DNA of 7,118 nucleotides from an uncultured Aquimonas sp. (GTDB taxonomy: Bacteria; Pseudomonadota; Gammaproteobacteria; Xanthomonadales; Xanthomonadaceae): assembly GCA_946481615.1 (NCBI GenBank), contig CAMLOR010000171.1, positions 1 through 7,118 on the forward strand, in the 5' to 3' direction. Under the pieces are notes generated by a model. That model had not been told where the DNA came from and did not search any database. It was given only the letters and a program-made list of their open reading frames with translations. A program made the position numbers and the translations under genes. Below, piece after piece: positions 1 to 6,352 of this stretch (position 1 is its first letter; every line of letters begins with the position of its first letter).

Positions 1-677
1 TGCGGCGCGGCGTGAACATGGCCTACATCGTCGAGAACAACGGCGTGTACGGCCTCACCAAGGGCCAGTTCTCCGCCACCGCCGACCAGGGTTCGGTGTC
101 GAAGCGCGGCGTGGTGAATTCCGATCAGCCGATCGATCTCGTGGGCCTGGCGCTGCAACTCGGCGCCACCTACGTCGGACGCGGCTTCTCCGGCGACAAG
201 AAGCAGCTGGTGCCGCTGATCAAGGGCGCGATCGCGCACCGCGGCGCGGCCTTCCTCGACGTGATCAGCCCCTGCGTGGCCTTCAACAACCACGACGGCA
301 GCACCAAGAGCTACGCCTACGTGCGCGAGCACAACGACGCCGTGAATCGCCTCGACGTGATTCCGACGCGCGAGGAGATCGTCGTCGACTACGACCCGGG
401 CACCACCCTCGAAGTGCCGCAGCACGACGGCTCGCGCCTGCGGCTGCACAAACTCGATCCGGACTACGATCCGCGCGACCGCATCGCCGCGATGAACATC
501 GTGCAGGCGCGCCAGGCGCGCGGCGAGGTCGTCACCGGCCTGCTCTACGTCGATCCGGATGCCGGCGACCTGCACGAGCATCTGCGCACCGTGGAGACGC
601 CGCTCAATGCACTGGGGCCCGCGGAGCTGTGTCCGGGGTCCGCCGCGCTGGCGAAGATCAATGCGGCGTTGCGGTGA
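1..677 (+). CDS. korB: 2-oxoacid:ferredoxin oxidoreductase, beta subunit (KorB type), 5'-truncated by window edge
   Basis: This is the C-terminal roughly 225 residues of the thiamine-diphosphate-binding beta subunit of a 2-oxoglutarate (or related 2-oxoacid):ferredoxin oxidoreductase, which oxidatively decarboxylates the 2-oxoacid to acyl-CoA and reduces ferredoxin in the cytoplasm. The reading frame is open from base 3, and the NMAYIVENNGVYGLTKGQFS stretch is the conserved core just after the ThDP/Mg motif, so the true start lies upstream and the GTG at 12 is an internal codon. Family beta subunits are about 340 residues, so roughly a third is missing. The cysteine of ISPCVAFN (bases 273-275) matches the position of the fourth ligand of the single [4Fe-4S] cluster known in this family; the other cysteines would be in the missing part. 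The alpha subunit gene is expected just upstream. The TGA at 675-677 is followed after 3 nt by the acyltransferase start, so co-transcription is likely. The exact substrate cannot be fixed from this fragment. Confidence 0.93.
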   Translation, partial: RRGVNMAYIVENNGVYGLTKGQFSATADQGSVSKRGVVNSDQPIDLVGLALQLGATYVGRGFSGDKKQLVPLIKGAIAHRGAAFLDVISPCVAFNNHDGSTKSYAYVREHNDAVNRLDVIPTREEIVVDYDPGTTLEVPQHDGSRLRLHKLDPDYDPRDRIAAMNIVQARQARGEVVTGLLYVDPDAGDLHEHLRTVETPLNALGPAELCPGSAALAKINAALR

Positions 678-680
678 GGC

Positions 681-2138
681 GTGCCGAAACTGAAGTCTCT
701 CTCCGGTCTGGATGCCGGTTTCCTCTACCTGGAAGCCGCCGGCACGCCGATGCACGTCGGCAGCCTGATGCTCATCGAACCGGCCAAGGGCCGCCGCGAT
801 TTCCACCGCGATCTCGTCGCGCTGCTCGCCGAGCGCCTTCCGCGCACGAAAGTATTGCGGCGCGTGCTGCAGGAGGTGCCGCTCGACCTCGGACATCCGA
901 TGTGGCGCGAGGTCGAGGCGGTGGATCTCGGCAAGCACGTCGTCAAGCGCCGGCTGCCCGGCAAGGGCACGCCGGCGCAGCTCGACGCACTGGTGGCGAA
1001 GCTGCATGCAAGGCCGCTGGATCGCTCGCGGCCGCTGTGGCAGTTCACCGTGATCGAGGGATTGGCTTCGGGCGAGGTGGCGCTGTACTCGAAGATCCAT
1101 CATGCCGTGCTGGACGGGCAGGGCGGCGTGGCGTTGGCCAAGGTCCTGCTCGACCTCGAACCTACGTTGCCGTCGTCCCCGTCCTTCGACAGGCTCAGGA
1201 CAGGCCGGCCTGCGGCCGGGCGGGGACCCAGTGACGTGCACGCTCCGCGCAAGTCGCTGGATTCCCGCTTGCGCGGGAATGACGTGGCGGGCGAGTCGCT
1301 TCGAGCCAACCTCAAACAACTCGTGCAGGCGCTGCGCGCCGTGCCGCCGACGCTGAAACTGGCGCGTTCCAGCGAAGTCACCTGGCGCCAGCGCTTCGCG
1401 CGCCTGCGCGAAAGCCTGTCGTTCGCGCCGCGCACGCCGTTCAACGCGCAGTGCAGCGACGATCGCAGCTTCGCCAGCGCCAGCCTGCCGCTCGAGGCCT
1501 TCAGGCGCGTGGCCAAGGGCAGCGGCGCGAGCTTCAACGACGTCGTGCTCGCGGTCTGCGCGAGCGTGCTGCGCGAGCACCTGCGCCGCAGCGACGAGCT
1601 GCCTGCCAGGCCCCTGATCGCCGCGATGCCGGTGTCGCTGCGCGCGCCCGGGAACGACGACGTCGACAACCAGGTTTCGATGGTGCAATGCCCGCTGCCC
1701 ACCGATCTCGACGATCCGCAGGCGCGCCTGCAGGCCATCGTGCAGGCCACGCGCGGCATCAAGCGCAGCGTCGGCGAATTCCGCCACCTGATTCCCACCG
1801 ATTTCCCCGGCCTGGGCGCGCCGAAGTGGGCGCCGGGTCTTTCTCGGCTGTGGGCGAAGAGCCGCCTCGCCGAGCGCCTGCCGCCGCTCGCCAACGTCAT
1901 CGTGTCGAACGTGCCGGGGCCGCCGGTGCCGTTGTATCTGGCGGGCGCGGCGGTGCGGCATCTGTATCCAGTTTCGATCGTGACGCACGGACTCGGGCTC
2001 AACATCACGGTTCAAACTTACGCGGGCATGCTCGAATTCGGCATCACCGCCTGCCGGCGCGCCTTGCCGAAGCCCCAGGCCCTGGCGCGGGCGCTGCAGC
2101 CCGCGCTCGACGAACTTCTGGCACCCTTGGACGCATGA
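681..2138 (+). CDS. WS/DGAT/MGAT family O-acyltransferase (wax ester synthase / diacylglycerol acyltransferase)
   Basis: This 485-residue protein belongs to the bacterial WS/DGAT family, which transfers acyl groups from acyl-CoA to fatty alcohols or diacylglycerol to make storage wax ester or triacylglycerol at the membrane/lipid-body surface. It has the family N-terminus (LSGLDAGFLYLE, residues 7-18), the catalytic HHxxxDG motif intact as HHAVLDG (140-146), FNDVVLA (285-291), PVSLR (317-321), the SNVPGP motif (409-414) and the conserved C-terminal stretch around LNITVQTYAGMLEFGIT. GTG at 681 is the only usable start: the same-frame korB stop is two codons upstream and the next ATG falls inside the conserved N-terminus. 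A GAGG lies immediately before the GTG, too close for a normal Shine-Dalgarno spacing, which suggests translational coupling to korB. Residues about 167-204, in the linker after the catalytic motif, are encoded by repeat-like DNA (SFDRLRTG and SLDSRLRGND) and make the linker unusual. All recognisable motifs are intact, so activity is likely; whether wax ester or triacylglycerol is the product cannot be told. Confidence 0.94.
   Translation: MPKLKSLSGLDAGFLYLEAAGTPMHVGSLMLIEPAKGRRDFHRDLVALLAERLPRTKVLRRVLQEVPLDLGHPMWREVEAVDLGKHVVKRRLPGKGTPAQLDALVAKLHARPLDRSRPLWQFTVIEGLASGEVALYSKIHHAVLDGQGGVALAKVLLDLEPTLPSSPSFDRLRTGRPAAGRGPSDVHAPRKSLDSRLRGNDVAGESLRANLKQLVQALRAVPPTLKLARSSEVTWRQRFARLRESLSFAPRTPFNAQCSDDRSFASASLPLEAFRRVAKGSGASFNDVVLAVCASVLREHLRRSDELPARPLIAAMPVSLRAPGNDDVDNQVSMVQCPLPTDLDDPQARLQAIVQATRGIKRSVGEFRHLIPTDFPGLGAPKWAPGLSRLWAKSRLAERLPPLANVIVSNVPGPPVPLYLAGAAVRHLYPVSIVTHGLGLNITVQTYAGMLEFGITACRRALPKPQALARALQPALDELLAPLDA
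1181..1219 (+). repeat. Dispersed-repeat-like element inside the acyltransferase gene (CTTCGACAGGCTCAGG type)
   Basis: Bases 1181-1201 carry CCTTCGACAGGCTCAGGAC with 5-bp ends GTCCT/AGGAC forming a small inverted repeat (1181-1185 with 1197-1201). It is followed by a second small hairpin, CCGGCC (1205-1210), loop TGC, GGCCGG (1214-1219). I recognise the CTTCGACAGGCTCAGG core from memory as a short repeat scattered in many GC-rich bacterial genomes, usually between genes, and often translated by chance as SFDRLRTG. Here it is read in frame as residues 167-175 of the acyltransferase. There is only one copy in this window, so its repeat status rests on recall and not on a comparison here. Confidence 0.6.
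1252..1300 (+). repeat. Palindromic repeat-like insert with flanking 7-bp direct repeats
   Basis: ATTCCCGC (1261-1268), loop TTGC, and GCGGGAAT (1273-1280) form a perfect 8-bp stem with a tetraloop, followed by GACG. The sequence resembles the GGATTCCCGC...GCGGGAATGACG repeats seen between genes in several proteobacteria. The heptamer AGTCGCT occurs on both sides, at 1252-1258 and 1294-1300, exactly 42 nt apart, so the unit bounded by them adds 14 whole codons and keeps the frame. In the protein this appears as KSLDSRLRGNDVAGESL. The palindrome is seen directly; its identity as a mobile or dispersed repeat and the reading of the heptamers as a target duplication are inferences. Confidence 0.6.
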
Positions 2139-2920
2139 GCAAAGCCAAACTCAAGCCGCCTTCGAGCCTGCTGCTGGCGCTCGAAGGCCGCGCCTGGCTG
2201 GAGATGGGCACGCTGGCGCTGTCGTGGCGCTGGCTGCAGAAGGCACCCGCGGGCGACGGGCATCCCGTGCTGGTGCTGCCGGGCCTGATTGCCGGCGACA
2301 CCAGCACCTGGCCGCTGCGCAAATTCCTCGAGCAGCGCGGCTATGCCACCTATCCCTGGGAACTCGGGCTCAACTACGGCCCGCGCCGCGAGATCGTGCG
2401 CGGCCTGGTCGATCGCGTGCGACAGCTGCACCGCGAGCATGGCCGGCCGGTGAGCCTGATCGGCTGGTCGATGGGCGGCGCGCTCGCCTGCGCGCTCGCG
2501 GCGCGCATGCCCAAGAAGGTGCGACAGGTGATCACCCTGGGTTCGCCGCTGCAGGCCGAGCCGCGCGCCACCAACGCCTGGCGCGTGTTCGAACTCGTCA
2601 GCGGCTGGTCGATCGACGATCCCGCCATCGCACGCATCGCTTCCAAGCCGCTGCGCGTGCCGCACACCGCCATCCTGAGTAAGAGCGACGGCATCGTGAA
2701 CTGGCGCATGAGCCTCGCCCCCGATGCGCCGCAATCGGAAAGCATCGAGGTGCCCGCCAGCCACTTCGGCCTGGGCGTGAATCCCGCCGTGCTCTGGGCC
2801 ATCGCCGATCGCCTCGCGCAGCCGGAAGGACAGTGGCGGCCGTTCGCACATTACGGGCCGTGGCGCGGATTGTTCTATCGCGATCCGAAGCGCGTGCGGC
2901 TGGCGGACGTGGTTCGCTGA
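2135..2920 (+). CDS. Alpha/beta hydrolase, putative esterase/lipase
   Basis: This 261-residue serine hydrolase has the alpha/beta-hydrolase fold: a first core strand and oxyanion region at HPVLVLPGLIAGD (43-55), the nucleophile elbow GWSMGG with Ser112, and a complete candidate triad with Asp185 (SKSDGIV) and His210 (ASHFGLG). No signal peptide or clear transmembrane helix is visible, so it is probably cytoplasmic or membrane-associated. The ATG overlaps the acyltransferase stop as ATGA and no Shine-Dalgarno sequence is visible, so it is probably translationally coupled to the acyltransferase. The reading frame stays open upstream to about 1451, but that part only shadows the acyltransferase; the acyl-ester-hydrolase-like sequence begins at this ATG. 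The pairing suggests a role on neutral lipids or acyl esters, such as turnover or supply of substrates. The true substrate is unknown, and a polyhydroxyalkanoate- or triacylglycerol-related role is equally possible. Confidence 0.9.
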   Translation: MSKAKLKPPSSLLLALEGRAWLEMGTLALSWRWLQKAPAGDGHPVLVLPGLIAGDTSTWPLRKFLEQRGYATYPWELGLNYGPRREIVRGLVDRVRQLHREHGRPVSLIGWSMGGALACALAARMPKKVRQVITLGSPLQAEPRATNAWRVFELVSGWSIDDPAIARIASKPLRVPHTAILSKSDGIVNWRMSLAPDAPQSESIEVPASHFGLGVNPAVLWAIADRLAQPEGQWRPFAHYGPWRGLFYRDPKRVRLADVVR

Positions 2921-3019
2921 TTCAGCTACGGCGATTGAAAGGCGGTTGTCGACGCGGTATCGTGCTTCCCGAGGCGATCGGCAGTCGGACAGAAACACGT
3001 TACCCGATGGATCGCCCCA

Positions 3020-3481
3020 TCAACCAAGCCCCCGTCGTGGGGCTTCGTTGTTTCTGGCGCCGTCGCCCTTTGGAATCACCGAAAACAGTTCGGCCCGCGG
3101 CTTGCGCGCCGACATCTCGAAGATGGCGAGATCTCGCACGCGGCAGCCGCGGCCATCGTCGCGATCCGTGCAGGCCTGGATGGCCGTCATGCGCGGGCGC
3201 AGCAGCGGGATCGAGTCGGCGGCGAGCGCGGCTTCGATCTGTCGCAGCATGTCATCCGGACCGTAGCCCTGCCGCGAACGACTTTCGTAGTGGTGCCGGC
3301 CGAGGTACACGATCTCGGGCGATTCGCCGCCCTCCAGCCCGTGTTCGCGGCGGAACGTCAGAATCAGACGATGCTGCGTCTGGGTGAAGTGCCCGATCGA
3401 TATCAGCGACACGCGGCGCCCCTCGCGGATCGCGCGCAACTGCCGGAGGATTGCTTCCGCAGCATCTTGGTGGAGAGGCAT
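3020..3481 (-). CDS. Conserved-looking small protein of unknown function
   Basis: This 153-residue soluble protein does not match a family I can name. The N-terminal part (MPLHQDAAEAILRQLRAIRE) looks like an amphipathic helix. It is followed by a His/Gln-rich stretch (ISIGHFTQTQHRLILTFRR), the block PEIVYLGRHHYESRSRQGY, a helical DDMLRQIEAAL, and RKPRAELFSVIPKGD near the end. The blocks resemble hypothetical proteins I have seen in other proteobacteria, but I know of no function. There are no membrane segments or signal peptide. I chose the ATG at 3481; a TTG at 3493 would add four residues, and neither has a clear Shine-Dalgarno sequence. It lies 34 nt downstream of the DUF456 gene on the same strand and is probably co-transcribed with it. 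The last codons (NNEAPRRGLG) coincide with a terminator-like hairpin, so the tail past about residue 143 may not matter to function. Confidence 0.75.
   Translation of the reverse strand: MPLHQDAAEAILRQLRAIREGRRVSLISIGHFTQTQHRLILTFRREHGLEGGESPEIVYLGRHHYESRSRQGYGPDDMLRQIEAALAADSIPLLRPRMTAIQACTDRDDGRGCRVRDLAIFEMSARKPRAELFSVIPKGDGARNNEAPRRGLG
3026..3050 (+). terminator. Probable terminator after the plus-strand operon, overlapping the convergent gene's 3' end
   Basis: AAGCCCC (3026-3032), a 6-nt loop, and GGGGCTT (3039-3045) form a perfect 7-bp stem followed on the plus strand by the T-rich CGTTGTTTC. It lies about 105 nt past the hydrolase stop, between convergent genes. The minus-strand side (CTTGGTTGAT) is also somewhat T-rich, so it may act in both directions. 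The T-tract is interrupted, so its strength is uncertain. The stem falls within the last codons of the minus-strand gene that ends at 3020. Confidence 0.55.
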
Positions 3482-3515
3482 GCGACGCTGCAACGCATCG
3501 CGAATGCCAGTTGCA

Positions 3516-4001
3516 CTAGAACGCCAGCGCGAACAGAAAGATTCCGAGCATGATGAAAGCCAGCGTGATCTTCACGATCGCGCCGAAGGCCATGCCGAGC
3601 CAGGTGCCCAGGCCCACCTTCATCGACTTCGCCGCTTCGCGTCCGTGCAGCAGTTCGCCGAGCACGGCGCCGATGAAGGGGCCGAGGATCAGCCCGATCA
3701 GCCCGAAGAACAGGCCGACCAGCGTGCCGATGGCCGCGCCGAACAAGGCCAGCGTGCTGGCGCCCACGCGCTTTGCGCCGAGCAGGCCGGCGACGAAGTC
3801 CAGGCCCATCGCGATCAGGGTGAGCACGGCGAGCACCGCGATCGTCCAGCCCGAGATGAGTTCGAAATCGCCCGTCCACGCGGCGAGCAGCATGCCGGCG
3901 AACACGATGGGCAGGCCGGGCAGGGCCGGCAGCACGATGCCGGCCAGGCCGATCAGGATCAGCAGCGCGGCGAGTGCGTAGAGCAGGGTGGCGGCATCCA
4001 T
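3516..4001 (-). CDS. DUF456 family small membrane protein
   Basis: This 161-residue, strongly hydrophobic protein fits the DUF456 family, an inner-membrane protein family without an assigned biochemical role. It shows about four to five membrane segments: residues 5-40 (two closely spaced hydrophobic stretches around LPALPGLP), about 52-75, a glycine-rich pair over about 82-117 and a last one at about 132-160. Family hallmarks are the LPGLP turn, GAKRVGAS after the third segment, and GPFIGAVLGELLHG with a charged cytoplasmic-type loop (HGREAAKSMK). The start is the ATG at 4001, 10 nt after the stop of the upstream DUF1624 gene; only a weak GGCGG precedes it, so coupling is likely. The length is normal for the family and nothing looks truncated. 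The call to DUF456 is from recognition of the motifs. Confidence 0.88.
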   Translation of the reverse strand: MDAATLLYALAALLILIGLAGIVLPALPGLPIVFAGMLLAAWTGDFELISGWTIAVLAVLTLIAMGLDFVAGLLGAKRVGASTLALFGAAIGTLVGLFFGLIGLILGPFIGAVLGELLHGREAAKSMKVGLGTWLGMAFGAIVKITLAFIMLGIFLFALAF

Positions 4002-4011
4002 GCCGCCGAGG

Positions 4012-5181
4012 TTACAGGAAGCGCAGCCAGGTCTTTTCGGGATGCGCCTGCTTGTAACGCGCGAACCGGCGGCAGGGCCAGTACAGCACGAAGACGATGA
4101 CGATCCACGCCAGATAGGCGCGCGGCAGGCTCGGCGCGTAATCCGCCGGCACGCCGGCCGGGCCGGCGAAGAAGTTCACGGGCTGGCCGTAGGTCAGCAT
4201 CGCCCAGGCCACGGCCGAAAGCATGATCACGGGCACGTGCATCAGATAGAAGAACATCGGCACGCGCCCGAACACCTGCAACGGTTTCGCCAGCGGCGTG
4301 CGCACCTTTTCGAAGGCCACGAGCAGCAGCAAGGCAGGCCCCAGCGTCATCAGCAGGAACTGCAGCGAGGGCGGATATTTCGTCACGTTCAGCACGCCGA
4401 GCCCGGTGAACAGCTCGCCGCGCGGATTCGTCGCCCAGAGCTGCGCGTCGCCATACAGATGGGTGAGCCGCAGGAGGAGGAAAGCGGCGATCATCAGCAG
4501 CCCCGCGATCACGAGGTTGCGGTCGCGCCGCAGCGGGCCGGCCACCCACGGCGCCACGCCGTAGCCCAGGGCCATCACGCCGATCCAGGGCAGCAGGGGA
4601 TACACCGCGACCACGCCGCCGAAGCTCGGCGTGAGGAAACCGCCTTCGTGCAGCACCATCCACAATTTCGACGCACTGCCGAACTGCTCGGGCTTCAGGG
4701 GATCGAGCGCGTTGTGCAGCAGTACGATCGCCGCACCCACCGCGAGCGGCAGCCAACGCGGCCCCTGCACCAGCAGGCCGAGCACCAGCATCGACACGCC
4801 GATGGCCCAGATCACCTGCAGGAAGAAGAAGTTGAAGGGACTCGCGTCCCAGCTCGGATTCACGATCACGATCTCGAGCAGCACCAGCCACAGGCCGCGC
4901 ACCGCGAGGAACTTGCCCAGCTCGCGTTTCGAAGACTGCGTGCTCTGCGCATACAGCCAGGCACTGACGCCGGCGAGGAAGACGAAGGTCGGCGCGCAGA
5001 AATGCGTGATCCAGCGCGTCAGGAACAGCGCCGGACTGGCCTGCGAGAGATCTTCCGGCGGGAAAGGCGTCGGCGACCAGAAATCGCGCGCGTGGTCGAG
5101 CGCCATGATCACGATCACCAGCCCGCGCAGCAGATCGATGCCCTGCAGCCGCGGCCGCGGTGAGATCAGGTTCCCATTCAT
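4012..5181 (-). CDS. DUF1624 / heparan-alpha-glucosaminide N-acetyltransferase-like multi-pass membrane protein
   Basis: This 389-residue polytopic membrane protein has about ten hydrophobic segments. The N-terminus RLQGIDLLRGLVIVIMALDH followed by ARDFW is the hallmark of the DUF1624/HGSNAT_cat group, related to the transmembrane acyltransferase that N-acetylates glucosamine ends of heparan sulfate in animals. In bacteria the acceptor is generally unknown. The region TRWITHFCAPTFVFLAGVSA is also typical, and the histidine of MALDH is a plausible functional residue. ATG at 5181 was chosen because GGGGA lies about 8 nt upstream and the conserved sequence begins shortly after; a TTG at 5196 is possible but weaker. 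It is the first gene of a likely three-gene minus-strand unit with the DUF456 protein and the unknown protein. It starts 85 nt past the Rieske gene, so it could have its own promoter (a CATACT candidate -10 lies near 5212 on the minus strand) or be read through from the Rieske gene. A role in acylating an envelope sugar is inference only. Confidence 0.88.
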   Translation of the reverse strand: MNGNLISPRPRLQGIDLLRGLVIVIMALDHARDFWSPTPFPPEDLSQASPALFLTRWITHFCAPTFVFLAGVSAWLYAQSTQSSKRELGKFLAVRGLWLVLLEIVIVNPSWDASPFNFFFLQVIWAIGVSMLVLGLLVQGPRWLPLAVGAAIVLLHNALDPLKPEQFGSASKLWMVLHEGGFLTPSFGGVVAVYPLLPWIGVMALGYGVAPWVAGPLRRDRNLVIAGLLMIAAFLLLRLTHLYGDAQLWATNPRGELFTGLGVLNVTKYPPSLQFLLMTLGPALLLLVAFEKVRTPLAKPLQVFGRVPMFFYLMHVPVIMLSAVAWAMLTYGQPVNFFAGPAGVPADYAPSLPRAYLAWIVIVFVLYWPCRRFARYKQAHPEKTWLRFL

Positions 5182-5266
5182 CGCACCCGTCCCCAAGTTC
5201 GATGGGCGAAGTATGCCCGCGCCGGGGTGAGGAACGGTGTTCCGATCGGCGCGCCGTGCCTTCGTT

Positions 5267-6352
5267 TCAGGGCGAGTCTTCGCGCCAGACGCGGCGGATC
5301 AGCTCCTGGAAGTGGTGCAGCGCGTTCTCGCGCTTCGGGTTGATGCGGCCCGGCTGGTAGACACCCGAGGCCAGGCGATGCTGGACGGCGGCGCAGATGT
5401 CGCCGTCCTCGTGCTGCACCTCGTCGCTGAAGCGCAGGTCTTCGGCGCGGCGCGCGGCTTCGTCGGGCGCTTCGTTCGGGGGGTAGCAGTAGTCGAATTC
5501 CACGCGGCAGCGGTCGGGGCCGAGCGGGATGACGCGGTTGGTCTGCAGGCGCGCGGGCAGGATGTTGAGCATGAAGTTGGGCCAGACGAAGAAGTAGATG
5601 GCTTCGCCTTCGCCGTAGAAGTTGCCGGCGTTCTCCATGGGGCTGTACTGGTACGAGTGCCAGTGCTGCGCTTCGGTGACGTAGCTGCGGTAGTCGAGCA
5701 GCTTGTTGAGCGTGGGATGGATGTGCGGGACGTGGTAGCCCTCGAGATAGTTGTCGACGTACACCTTCCAGTTGCAGGCCACCTCGTAGCTCACGCGGCG
5801 GTCGAACACGTAGTGCGAGAAGTCGCGCTCGCCGAGGCGCTCGCCGATGCCGGTCAACAGCTCGGCCAGCGGCATGACGGGATCGAGCGCCGCGAACACG
5901 AGCCCGCGCCAGGTTTCCACGGCGATGGCAGGCAGGCGGATCGCCGTCATGTCGAAGCCGGCGGCCTCCCCCATTTCCGGTGCGCTGCGCAGCTGGCCTT
6001 CCAGCGTGTAGGTCCAGCCGTGGTATTTGCATCGCAGCGCCCTGGCGCCGCGTCCATCGCAGGTGGCCAGCGGTCCGGCCCGGTGGCGGCAGACGTTGTG
6101 CATGCCGCGCAGTCCGCCGTCCGCATCGCGCACGACGAGGCAGGGCACGCCGGCGAGTTCGAAAACGACGTGGTCGCCGCTGGCGGCAAGCTGCGAGACA
6201 TGGGCAACGAGTTGCCAATGGCGCGCGAACACGGCGCGCCGTTCGAAAGCGAGCGCATGCGGCTCGGTGTAGAAGCCCGCGGGCAGGGCATGCGCGGTTT
6301 CCAGCGGTTGCGCGGCGAATTCGGCGGGATCGAGCGTGCTTGCGTTTTGCAT
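5267..6352 (-). CDS. Rieske ring-hydroxylating oxygenase, alpha (catalytic) subunit
   Basis: This 361-residue protein is a Rieske non-heme iron oxygenase alpha subunit. Its N-terminal Rieske domain has the C-x-H-x17-C-x2-H pattern (Cys88, His90, Cys108, His111) binding a [2Fe-2S] cluster. The C-terminal catalytic domain carries NYLEGYHVPHIHP, with His207 and His212 as mononuclear iron ligands, Glu204 in the place of the usual electron-bridging acid, and Asp316 in QHEDGDIC as the probable third ligand. The NYLEGYHVPHIHP style and the C-terminal GRINPKRENALHHFQ resemble the choline monooxygenase / glycine-betaine demethylase (GbcA) and CntA-like branch more than naphthalene-type dioxygenases, so a quaternary amine or similar substrate is possible but unproven. 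Such enzymes need a reductase; none is in the window. The start is the ATG at 6352, with no visible Shine-Dalgarno; in-frame sequence upstream to 6460 lies in the regulatory region and looks non-coding. The length is slightly under the usual 370-420 residues but no key residue is missing. Confidence 0.92.
   Translation of the reverse strand: MQNASTLDPAEFAAQPLETAHALPAGFYTEPHALAFERRAVFARHWQLVAHVSQLAASGDHVVFELAGVPCLVVRDADGGLRGMHNVCRHRAGPLATCDGRGARALRCKYHGWTYTLEGQLRSAPEMGEAAGFDMTAIRLPAIAVETWRGLVFAALDPVMPLAELLTGIGERLGERDFSHYVFDRRVSYEVACNWKVYVDNYLEGYHVPHIHPTLNKLLDYRSYVTEAQHWHSYQYSPMENAGNFYGEGEAIYFFVWPNFMLNILPARLQTNRVIPLGPDRCRVEFDYCYPPNEAPDEAARRAEDLRFSDEVQHEDGDICAAVQHRLASGVYQPGRINPKRENALHHFQELIRRVWREDSP

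Noticed and set aside
1252..1300. CRISPR-like or rho-independent terminator reading of the palindrome
   Set aside because: There is only one repeat unit, no spacer series, and no T-tract follows the stem on either strand.
1170..1310. Frameshift or pseudogene in the acyltransferase at the repeat region
   Set aside because: The frame is continuous through both repeats and all motifs before and after them are intact, so the gene is not broken.
1100..2008. Long minus-strand open frame (302 codons) opposite the acyltransferase
   Set aside because: It is a low-complexity Ser/Arg-rich translation typical of the antisense of a GC-rich gene, while the plus strand carries complete WS/DGAT motifs.
1451..2134. 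Upstream extension of the hydrolase to a 489-residue protein
   Set aside because: The extra 228 residues are Arg/Ala-rich and overlap the conserved second half of the acyltransferase in another frame; the ATG at 2135 fits the ATGA junction.
2018..2998. Minus-strand open frame (326 codons) opposite the hydrolase
   Set aside because: It is His/Arg/Ala-rich without recognisable domains, and the plus strand has an intact catalytic triad in the expected order.
3988..5163. Plus-strand open frame (391 codons) opposite the DUF1624 gene
   Set aside because: The Arg/His/Gln-rich translation is a shadow; the minus strand encodes a clear multi-pass membrane protein with family motifs.
5231..5256. Short hairpin GGAAC/GTTCC and palindrome CGGCGCGCCG between the Rieske and DUF1624 genes as a terminator
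   Set aside because: The stem is only 5 bp and no T-run follows on the minus strand; the palindrome is expected by chance in GC-rich DNA.
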